From Candidatus Kaiserbacteria bacterium (GTDB taxonomy: Bacteria; Patescibacteriota; Minisyncoccia; Phycocordibacterales; Phycocordibacteraceae), in NCBI GenBank assembly GCA_023267775.1, contig JAHFMQ010000037.1:1-7345 (forward strand): a stretch of 7,345 nucleotides of DNA, given 5' to 3'. A program made the position numbers and the translations under genes. Shown here piece after piece: positions 1 to 4,683 of this stretch (the first letter of the stretch is position 1; the number at the start of each line of letters is the position of its first letter). The notes beneath the pieces were generated by a model. That model did no database searches. It was not told where the DNA came from and saw only the letters and a list, made by a program, of their open reading frames with translations.

Positions 1-227
1 TCACTGTAGACGACCACTTCCTCATCCTCAGAAACATTCTCTGCTTTTTGTCCGATGAGTACTTTGATTCCTTTCGATTCAAGAAGTTCCGTTACAGGAC
101 TCGTCTCACGATCGGAACCATTAATTCGTACTCCTTGACTGAAAAGCATTTGTGCCAATGCTGACATACCAATGCCGCCTATTCCGATGAAGTACGCACG
201 CTTAAATGTTGTTCCGGTATTACTCAT
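1..227 (-). CDS. murC: UDP-N-acetylmuramate--L-alanine ligase MurC, N-terminal part (runs off the left edge)
   Basis: MurC adds L-alanine to UDP-N-acetylmuramate in the cytoplasm, the first peptide step of peptidoglycan precursor synthesis. Only the first 75 codons are in the window. They begin MSNTGTTFKRAYFIGIGGIG, and residues 13-25 carry the glycine-rich nucleotide-sugar-binding loop GIGGIGMSALA typical of MurC. GSDRETSP follows near residue 38, matching the family's G-S-D segment. The start ATG (225-227) lies inside the end of murD: the stop of murD and the start of murC share an 8-nt overlap. No clear Shine-Dalgarno precedes it, so translation is probably coupled to murD. The order murD-murC on one strand is that of a division/cell-wall (dcw) cluster. 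Family assignment is secure; whether the rest of the gene is intact cannot be seen. Confidence 0.95.
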   Translation of the reverse strand, partial: MSNTGTTFKRAYFIGIGGIGMSALAQMLFSQGVRINGSDRETSPVTELLESKGIKVLIGQKAENVSEDEEVVVYS

Positions 228-1533
228 GGGAGTTTATGAGTGCGACAAACTGATCACCGCGGTCGTATTCATTTTTAAACATGCCGAACGATGCAAATGC
301 CGGAGAAAAAAGTATATTGTCGCCTGTTGTTGCTGATGAAAAAGCTTCTGCAACAGCTGCATCGAGCGAATCGTACACCGAAACACCCGAAATCCACTCG
401 AGTACACGGCTCGTACCAGAGCCGGCAAGCAAAATAACTCTCTTCACTTCCGGCAACTTTGCCAAAAGCGTTCCCATTTCAAGATTCTTATCTGCCCCGC
501 CCATAATGAGCACCGTATGCGCGGGGTCAAGCGCCGAAAGCGCGGCAAGCGTCGCTTCCGGCGTTGTTGCAGCCGTGTCGTTATAAATCTTCACACCGTT
601 CTTTTCTGTAATAAGTTCAAGACGCCCTGGGACACCTGAAAATGCCTCGATAGCCTTGCGACTGACTGAATCATCAATATCAAGCGTACGAGCGGTGGCA
701 AGTGCAAGTGAGGCATTGTAGCGATTATGCTGTCCTGGAATACGGAGCTTCCAGTCTTCAGGAAGTTTATCTTCACCAATCACGAGCGTTTTCGATTCAA
801 TTATTTCTCCATACGCGTCGATAATCGTCGGCGCGCATTGTTTGCCAAGTACAAGCGTATCTTCGGGTTTTTGAAATAGAAAAATATTTGCCTTGTCTGC
901 CAAATACGCACCAGGATTATCTTTGTAATAGTTCTGGTGGTCTGGATAGAGCGTTGTGAAAACTGCGATATGAGGACTCATAGACGCTTCGCCCCATCCT
1001 TGGCACTGCCACGAATCCAATTCAAGAACAGCGGTGTGGGATGGCGTCACTTCTTTTAATAGAGCGAGTGTTGAAACGCCACGCACGTTGCCACCGAGAA
1101 GCACCTTCTTCCCCGCTTCTTTCAAAATCGCGTGAATCATGTGCGTCACAGTCGATTTGCCGCGAGTACCGGTAACGCCAGTGACGGGTATGCCGGAAAG
1201 TTCTGCAAACAAGTCCGCGCTCATGCGGACCGGTATACTGTTTTTCTTTGCTTCCGCGATATACGGAGAATCAAGCGGCACACCTGCCGCTTTGAGTATC
1301 AAGTCGCGCCCACGGAAATCTTCAAGCCGGTGTTCCCCAAGAACGAATTTTATATTTTTGAAAGACTCAAGCTCGGCGACCGAAGTTTCAAGCGCCTCCC
1401 GTGACTTAAGGTCAGTCACGATAAGATCGGCTCCGCACTCCGCAAGATACCGCGCATCGCCAACACCCCGGCCAAGAAGGCCGAGACCCATGACGGTAAT
1501 CTTCTTATCGCGGAAATGCGCTGCTGCATCCAT
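220..1533 (-). CDS. murD: UDP-N-acetylmuramoylalanine--D-glutamate ligase MurD
   Basis: MurD adds D-glutamate to UDP-MurNAc-L-Ala using ATP, in the cytoplasm. With the ATG at 1533 the protein is 437 aa, normal for the family. The N-terminal domain has a GLG loop near residues 16-18. The central domain has the P-loop TGTRGKST (121-128; Arg where Asn is usual), ELDSWQ (171-176) with the conserved acidic residue, YPDHQNYY (196-203) and the lysine segment LADKANIF. The C-terminal domain has GQHNRYN (267-273), NDTAATTPEAT (318-328, replacing the usual NDSKATN) and GGADKN (345-350), followed by a canonical SPA-SF-MFKN-RGD tail. The frame is open up to 1578, but that extension (MRRVHGFFKYARIRF) has no family match. 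The start at 1533 aligns with the usual N-terminus and has AGGA about 8 nt upstream. It overlaps murC by 8 nt. Confidence 0.95.
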   Translation of the reverse strand: MDAAAHFRDKKITVMGLGLLGRGVGDARYLAECGADLIVTDLKSREALETSVAELESFKNIKFVLGEHRLEDFRGRDLILKAAGVPLDSPYIAEAKKNSIPVRMSADLFAELSGIPVTGVTGTRGKSTVTHMIHAILKEAGKKVLLGGNVRGVSTLALLKEVTPSHTAVLELDSWQCQGWGEASMSPHIAVFTTLYPDHQNYYKDNPGAYLADKANIFLFQKPEDTLVLGKQCAPTIIDAYGEIIESKTLVIGEDKLPEDWKLRIPGQHNRYNASLALATARTLDIDDSVSRKAIEAFSGVPGRLELITEKNGVKIYNDTAATTPEATLAALSALDPAHTVLIMGGADKNLEMGTLLAKLPEVKRVILLAGSGTSRVLEWISGVSVYDSLDAAVAEAFSSATTGDNILFSPAFASFGMFKNEYDRGDQFVALINSHE

Positions 1534-1645
1534 GAATCGAATCCTAGCGTACTTGAAGAAACCATGCACGCGACGCATCGTTGCGCCGTTGGGTGCGACG
1601 CTTCGTCGCGCTGTCGAGCGTTTATCTATTTACGCGTCCTGAGTA

Positions 1646-2161
1646 TTAAAGTCCCTGATTCTTAGATTGGCGAGCGCGTTGAATAAGTTCATCACGAAGC
1701 TGTTCGGCAATTTCCCGCGAAAGACCAGGTAATTGCCCTTCTGCACCAACTCCAACAACATTCCTCCCAACAACAACAGAGCTCGCTCCGGCTGTTTGGA
1801 TACTAAGATCGGATAATCCAAGAATACGAGCCCAGATACCGCGATAGATGTCAACGTTTTGAATACGCTCATAAGGGATTGTCACGTATTTCTTGCTGAT
1901 AACTCCAGACTCTTTGCGAAAACCCGCGTCAACGAGTTCGTAACGATAAAAATGATAGGTGAGCTTTGCCCAAATAAAACCCCAAACTATAACAACGGGG
2001 ATGAGGACCCACGACCACGCCAGAAAGGAAATGGCTTCGCCACCATCAATTAAAAGAAGGGTGGGTGCAACTATAAAACTCATAGTAAGTAACGCCATAG
2101 ACAAACTTACAACATTGTTTATAAAAAAATACCAGACCGCTTTTGGATCGAGTTGCTTCAT
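1646..2161 (-). CDS. Membrane protein with a bacterial PH (bPH2, YdbS-like) domain
   Basis: The predicted protein is 171 aa. Residues about 15-37 and 46-66 are hydrophobic and likely form a membrane hairpin. From about 67 to 145 there is a soluble domain of the bPH2 type. The characteristic run is RYELVDAGFRKESGVISKK, then TIPYERIQNVDIYRGIWARILGLSDLSIQTAG, split here for length: IPYERIQNVDI near 95-105 and GLSDLSIQTAG near 115-125. The C-terminus (146-171) is charged and helical. Proteins of this type are membrane-anchored with a cytoplasmic PH-like fold; their precise role is generally unknown. The frame opens with a TTG at 2221, but the ATG at 2161 (MKQLDPKAVWYFF) is chosen because this family normally begins with a similar short segment just before the first helix. 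The Shine-Dalgarno is weak. It lies 112 nt upstream of murD on the same strand and might be cotranscribed. Confidence 0.8.
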   Translation of the reverse strand: MKQLDPKAVWYFFINNVVSLSMALLTMSFIVAPTLLLIDGGEAISFLAWSWVLIPVVIVWGFIWAKLTYHFYRYELVDAGFRKESGVISKKYVTIPYERIQNVDIYRGIWARILGLSDLSIQTAGASSVVVGRNVVGVGAEGQLPGLSREIAEQLRDELIQRARQSKNQGL

Positions 2162-2228
2162 GCAGCCATCATATAACAAGAAAATTGGAATGCAAACGGT
2201 AAGGATCGAACCAAATATCAATACTTTG

Positions 2229-2324
2229 GTGCGTGTGCCAGGACTTGAACCCTAAAGGACTGCAGTGTAACTTGGGGGTTTCACCCCCAAGTTACACTCG
2301 CTTCGCTCTTGAGCACACTGAGAG
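2229..2324 (-). repeat. tRNA-arm-bounded repeat, copy A
   Basis: This stretch shares two blocks with copy B at 2793-2882. The first block (2229-2258 against 2793-2822) is identical at 26 of 30 positions. It reads on the minus strand like the T-arm and 3' acceptor strand of a tRNA (GGTTCAAGTCCTGGCACACG). The second block (2298-2324 against 2856-2882) is identical at 25 of 27 positions and contains GCTCAAGAGCGAAGCGA on the minus strand. Between the blocks the copies differ: copy A has a 16-bp hairpin, copy B an unrelated 33 nt. A complete cloverleaf cannot be drawn: the T-stem pairs at only about three positions and no matching 5' acceptor strand is found. Minus-strand DNA ending in CACCA at 2228-2232 resembles an encoded tRNA 3' end. 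It is either a decayed tRNA or a small repeat family built on tRNA ends. Confidence 0.5.
2264..2298. other. Perfect 16-bp hairpin with a 3-nt loop inside repeat copy A
   Basis: Positions 2264-2279 pair without mismatch with 2283-2298, leaving a loop of three bases (TTC on plus, GAA on minus). No T-run follows on either strand, so it is not a typical intrinsic terminator. It occupies the variable interior of the tRNA-like repeat. Confidence 0.85.
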
Positions 2325-2418
2325 GCTACGACTGCCCGAGCAGGTAATCTACGATTCGTTATTTGTGTACGGAATTACAGTCGCGGCGCTGTCAGCCCCA
2401 TAATTAGGTTTATGGTAG

Positions 2419-2751
2419 CTAATTAAATGTGATGAATAGGGCAACGAACGGTGCCGCCAATAAGCTCATCACGAGCAGTGCCGCGAAATACATCAACATA
2501 TCTAACACATTTTTAAAATCAAAAATTTTTCTGGCAGGTGACGTTATTGGAACTTGTGAAGTGGAGAGCGCTACCTGAACTTTTCGTTCATTAAGCGCCC
2601 ACCACCATACGACAAAAATCCACATCAACGCAATAACAACAGCAAAAAAAGCGTTACGCTGGAACCAAAGACTAGAAAGACCATAAAGACTTGCAAAAAT
2701 TGTGTTGAGAATTGCCAATACAGTTTTTATGAATTTTTTGATATTACCCAT
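2419..2751 (-). CDS. Small hydrophobic membrane protein of unknown function
   Basis: I do not recognise this 110-residue protein. Residues about 10-30, 35-52 and 86-108 are hydrophobic and suggest three membrane segments. A polar loop (about 53-84, with NERKVQVALSTSQVP and a basic/aromatic ARKIFDFKN stretch) separates the second from the third. The N-terminus (MGNIKKFIKT) is basic, consistent with a cytoplasmic start by the positive-inside rule. The open frame reaches a TTG at 2778, but the ATG at 2751 is preferred because it starts directly before the first helix; neither has a convincing ribosome-binding site. It stands alone between the two tRNA-like repeats, on the same strand as the genes around it. 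The hydrophobic pattern and absence of rare composition make a real gene likely, but a cargo or orphan gene of the repeat region cannot be excluded. Confidence 0.55.
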   Translation of the reverse strand: MGNIKKFIKTVLAILNTIFASLYGLSSLWFQRNAFFAVVIALMWIFVVWWWALNERKVQVALSTSQVPITSPARKIFDFKNVLDMLMYFAALLVMSLLAAPFVALFITFN

Positions 2752-2792
2752 GGAAAGATAGTAGCACACGATGAACAAGTATCATGGGGCTT

Positions 2793-2925
2793 GTGCGTGT
2801 GCCAGGGATCGAATCCTAAAGGTCCGACTTCGCTGGATTGCGACTTGCAAATCAATCGCTTCGCTCTTGAGCAAACTGGGAGCCTTCTCCCGTCCGCGTA
2901 TCAGGCGGATGCTCTACAGCGAGGA
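2793..2925 (-). pseudogene. Interrupted tRNA-Ile(GAU) remnant, repeat copy B
   Basis: Two parts of the intact tRNA-Ile at 3158-3230 reappear here exactly. The T-arm/acceptor side 2799-2813 equals 3163-3177 (15 of 15), and the anticodon and D-arm side 2890-2917 equals 3185-3212 (28 of 28, including the GAT anticodon loop). The seven bases between them in the intact gene are replaced here by 76, so about 69 nt are inserted in the T-stem/variable region. The D-arm continues with single-base losses (gctctac-agc-gag on plus) and then diverges, and no 5' acceptor strand is visible. The insert shares its edges with repeat copy A. It contains a TTTGCAA stretch like a tRNA-Ala(UGC) anticodon loop, and an Ala tRNA is the usual neighbour of tRNA-Ile in rRNA spacers. 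A nonfunctional, chimeric tRNA is most likely; an intron-containing tRNA is a remote alternative. Confidence 0.6.
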
Positions 2926-2978
2926 GCGAGGTGGAAACGAAAGTCTTCTTTCGATTTCTAACCGAACGACGATGATGA

Positions 2979-3020
2979 AAACTTTGCTTCTTTCTGTATT
3001 AGCAAAGTTTACTGGCTGAG
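2979..3020. repeat. Hairpin plus tRNA D-arm-like motif, first copy
   Basis: AAACTTTGC (2979-2987) pairs with GCAAAGTTT (3002-3010) around a 14-nt loop, and ACTGGCTGAG follows at once. The same arrangement, with a longer perfect stem, occurs at 3095-3136. On the minus strand the trailing part reads CTCAGCCAGTAAACTTTGC, like a tRNA D-arm running into the stem. Confidence 0.6.
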
Positions 3021-3026
3021 CGAGGC

Positions 3027-3050
3027 GGCAAAAGCTTACCATCTGAGCCA
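3027..3050. repeat. tRNA D-arm-like fragment between the two hairpin copies
   Basis: GGCAAAAGCTTACCATCTGAG on plus, allowing for its edges, resembles the other two copies (GCAAAGTTTACYRGCTGAG) and a tRNA D-arm (GCTCAGATGGTAAGC on minus). It lacks the left arm of the hairpin. A short stem follows at about 3052-3071 (CGAATG pairing with CATTCG). No complete tRNA can be built around it. Confidence 0.4.
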
Positions 3051-3094
3051 AAACGAATGTCCTCATTCGATTTTGCGAGGCAAGCGTAGGGAGA

Positions 3095-3126
3095 AAACTT
3101 TGCCGCCTATATAGGCGGCAAAGTTT
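3095..3126 (-). terminator. 32-bp perfect palindrome, probable terminator of the 16S-tRNA-Ile transcript
   Basis: The stretch is self-complementary over its whole length and can fold into a 14-bp stem closed by ATAT. Its stem has a GC-rich core (TTGCCGCC). On the minus strand it starts 32 nt after the end of tRNA-Ile and is followed by TTTTCTCC, so it fits a rho-independent terminator for the rRNA operon. On plus it is followed by the D-arm-like TTTACCAGCTGAG. It may instead be one member of the hairpin/D-arm repeat. Confidence 0.6.
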
Positions 3127-3157
3127 ACCAGCTGAGTAAATGGCGTGCTGTGCTTTG

Positions 3158-3230
3158 TGCAAGTGCCAGGGATCGAACCTGGGACCGTCCGCGTATCAGG
3201 CGGATGCTCTACCAGCTGAGCTACACTTGC
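3158..3230 (-). tRNA. tRNA-Ile (anticodon GAU)
   Basis: A complete 73-nt cloverleaf is visible on the minus strand. The acceptor stem is GCAAGTG pairing with CACTTGC, then TA at positions 8-9. The D-arm is GCTC/GAGC around AGCTGGTA. The anticodon stem TCCGC/GCGGA encloses CTGATAC, giving anticodon GAT. A five-base variable region CGGTC and T-stem CCAGG/CCTGG around TTCGATC complete it. The discriminator is A and CCA is not encoded (CAA follows). A tRNA-Ile(GAU) downstream of 16S is the classic rRNA spacer tRNA. The acceptor helix continues in the flanking DNA: 3149-3165 is the exact inverse of 3224-3240, so the precursor can pair ten bases beyond the mature tRNA. Confidence 0.96.
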
Positions 3231-3478
3231 ACAAAGCACACCACTTCTTACTGGATTCCAGCATCCTAACAGAAATCCCCACCTCATTCCAGCAATTCCT
3301 GAAGCAGGCATATACTGGAATCATCAATGGTCCATCGTGGAAACACGCGTGAACCGAAAAGAATCCGAAATGTACGGATGTCGACTTTAGCTGACAAGCT
3401 CCGTCGGCATAAGAATAAACGCCGCATTTGGCGAAGATGTGTCGCTCGACTGACGCTCATTCGGTTTGAACAGATAAC
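3231..3478 (-). other. 16S-tRNA-Ile transcribed spacer, no gene seen
   Basis: This 248-nt stretch separates the 16S trailer from tRNA-Ile and should be part of the rRNA transcript. I see no protein gene or second tRNA in it. A modest stem is possible between ATTCCAG (3286-3292) and CTGGAAT (3315-3321). No 23S-like or 5S-like sequence is recognised. Confidence 0.6.
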
Positions 3479-3512
3479 GTATGGAGCCGCCTCTCTTGAG
3501 GCGGCTCCATAC
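3479..3512. other. 15-bp perfect hairpin in the rRNA spacer
   Basis: Positions 3479-3493 pair exactly with 3498-3512 around TCTT. The stem is GC-rich in the middle (GAGCCGCCTC). On the minus strand it lies 8 nt beyond the distal end of the pre-16S processing stem and is followed by GTTATCTG, not a T-run. It is therefore better read as a spacer RNA structure or processing site than a terminator. Confidence 0.75.
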
Positions 3513-3520
3513 TTAGTATT

Positions 3521-3561
3521 TAGAAAAGATGTTTGTGTGCGCTCTTTTGTTCCGCCTATTC
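3521..3561 (-). other. Pre-16S processing stem, 3' (trailer) strand
   Basis: Two segments here are exact inverse complements of segments in the 16S leader: 3543-3561 (19 nt) matches 6212-6230, and 3521-3532 (12 nt) matches 6237-6248, with an asymmetric internal loop between. Such leader/trailer pairing is the known substrate for RNase III-type excision of pre-16S rRNA. It shows independently that the intron and both exons belong to one rRNA. Confidence 0.88.
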
Positions 3562-3709
3562 CCGCGCTCGGAGCGTCAATTGAGCGCTCCGAACGACGTA
3601 CCGGGATACGTTATCCGGCTTCCGAGTACCGTTTGGAGACGAGTACTATCTCTCTATTTTCCGAAGAAAATAATCGACATGATATTCCTTTCGAGAATAT
3701 CGGTTCCAT
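3562..3709 (-). other. Hairpin-rich 148-nt segment between the 16S 3' end and the processing stem
   Basis: On the minus strand several local stems are visible: GATATTC/GAATATC, TATTTTC/GAAAATA around a TTCG tetraloop, AGTAC-CGT/ACG-GTACT with a loop CTCCAA, GGATA/TATCC, and TCGGAGCG/CGCTCCGA. No open reading frame or group I core signature is seen. On the leader side the processing stem abuts the mature 5' end, so this extra length on the 3' side is unexplained. Confidence 0.6.
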
Positions 3710-3753
3710 TTCGGATATGTTCCACGAGCAGCTTCCGCTACCCGTGCCTTGTT

Positions 3754-4683
3754 CATGAGTTCCCCCACGTTTCCATGGGGCATGGACTATATCTTCATCC
3801 GGCTCTTTTCGAAAAAAGAACCGGGGCCAACGTTTTATAGCGCTGTTTCTCCGACTTCAGCCGGCACTTTCGCTATCTTCCTCCGTTGCGCGACGCAACG
3901 GAATCCAGTCTCTACGGGGCTAAGGAGAATCACTTATTCAACCAAGTTTATATTTCATTGAAGGTAACATGTGCTCACGGATAAGATTCGCAAATGCTTC
4001 ACGCGAAGCCCTAGTATAAATCGCAAGACGATAATACTGATGATTGCGCTCTAGCGTACAACGAATACCATGTACAGCACCTATTACTCTTGCCAACAAC
4101 ATATTCTCAGCTTCTGAAAACGATTGCGTATTGAGATTATAGCCGGATATTTTACCCCGCTTTATTTGCACATTTCCATCGTCCATAAACCAAATTGCCA
4201 AGGTTATTGGATTGGATAGATACTCTGCAATCATTTCTGGAATTACTTTCTTTCCATTTCGATAAAATATCTGATGCAGTTCTGACAACGCTTTGTGACT
4301 TATGGTCCTAAACCATACAGAACGTGTCTTTTCATAGTATTGCGGCGGAGTAAGCACGAGAGGTTTTAAAACCTCATAGATCCACCGCACGTACTCTTCT
4401 TGATCTTTTGAGTGGCGAATACCGAGGCGGTAATTGGTCTTTGACCAATTAGCTTCGAGATGCGCATCACCCAAAATAGATCCGATGACAACTGCTTTTT
4501 GATAATTATCGAGCACCATTCGCTTTCGTTCACGAATGTTGGCGGAATAAGTGATTCTCCCAGCTTCCCTCGGTATTGCCATCGTACCTCCAGTATAACC
4601 TGAAGAGGAAGGTTTCACCGATTTCAGTTGGATTTTTCTGTCAGATTACTCTTGACAGGTCGCTATGTTTGTTTCTCAACAAA
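3754..4683 (-). mobile_element. Group I intron in 16S rRNA (E. coli position about 1498/1499)
   Basis: Removing this 930-nt segment restores the universal AAGTCGT|AACAAGG. The exon end GTCGT pairs with GCGAC at 4663-4659, giving P1 with the diagnostic U-G pair at the splice site. P1 is extended by TTTGTT/AACAAA closed by GAGA. P2 is CTGTCA/TGACAG (4638-4658). P3 is CCAAC (4631-4627) with GTTGG (3831-3827). A P-like element is at 4624-4611, Q-like TTCTCCTTAGCC at 3929-3918, and the R element containing GACT is at 3910-3907. The S element AAGATATAGTCC at 3795-3784 is the classic group I signature. P7 is GACT/AGTC, P8 is 3824-3799, and P9 is CCCCATG-GAAA-CGTGGGG. An extra hairpin at 3883-3901 sits between P7 and P3', as in introns with P7.1/P7.2. 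The last base is G (3754). The endonuclease gene lies between P and Q. Confidence 0.93.
3938..4582 (-). CDS. LAGLIDADG homing endonuclease encoded in the 16S intron
   Basis: The 214-residue protein carries two LAGLIDADG-type helices: VIGSILGD near residues 32-39 and LAIWFMDDG near 128-136, each ending in the acidic residue that coordinates metal for DNA cleavage. That makes it a single-chain, two-repeat enzyme, expected to cut the intronless 16S allele and so spread the intron. Homologues of this compact type sometimes also act as maturases; the sequence does not tell. The frame opens at a GTG at 4618, but the ATG at 4582 is preferred because GGAGGT lies just upstream, although the spacing is short (about 4 nt). 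The stop codon falls 8 nt before the Q element of the intron, so the gene is packed tightly into the ribozyme. Both acidic motif residues are present and the frame is intact, so activity is plausible. Confidence 0.93.
   Translation of the reverse strand: MAIPREAGRITYSANIRERKRMVLDNYQKAVVIGSILGDAHLEANWSKTNYRLGIRHSKDQEEYVRWIYEVLKPLVLTPPQYYEKTRSVWFRTISHKALSELHQIFYRNGKKVIPEMIAEYLSNPITLAIWFMDDGNVQIKRGKISGYNLNTQSFSEAENMLLARVIGAVHGIRCTLERNHQYYRLAIYTRASREAFANLIREHMLPSMKYKLG

Noticed and set aside
1595..1609. Hairpin GCGACG/CGTCGC as a terminator between the PH gene and murD
   Set aside because: No T-run follows on either strand and the stem is only 6 bp.
281..1642. Plus-strand frames opposite murD
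   Set aside because: Antisense shadows of a clearly conserved murD reading frame.
2229..2324. Functional tRNA on the minus strand
   Set aside because: No 5' acceptor strand, a D-arm without a loop, a T-stem of about three pairs and a 16-bp hairpin where an anticodon arm should be.
2979..3136. CRISPR-like array
   Set aside because: The repeats are unevenly spaced, differ in sequence and are tied to hairpins and tRNA arms; there is no regular spacer length and no cas gene.
3063..3961. Several plus- and minus-strand open frames of 70-143 codons
   Set aside because: They cross the tRNA, rRNA spacer, processing stem and intron core, all of which are explained by RNA structure, and their translations look like no protein family.
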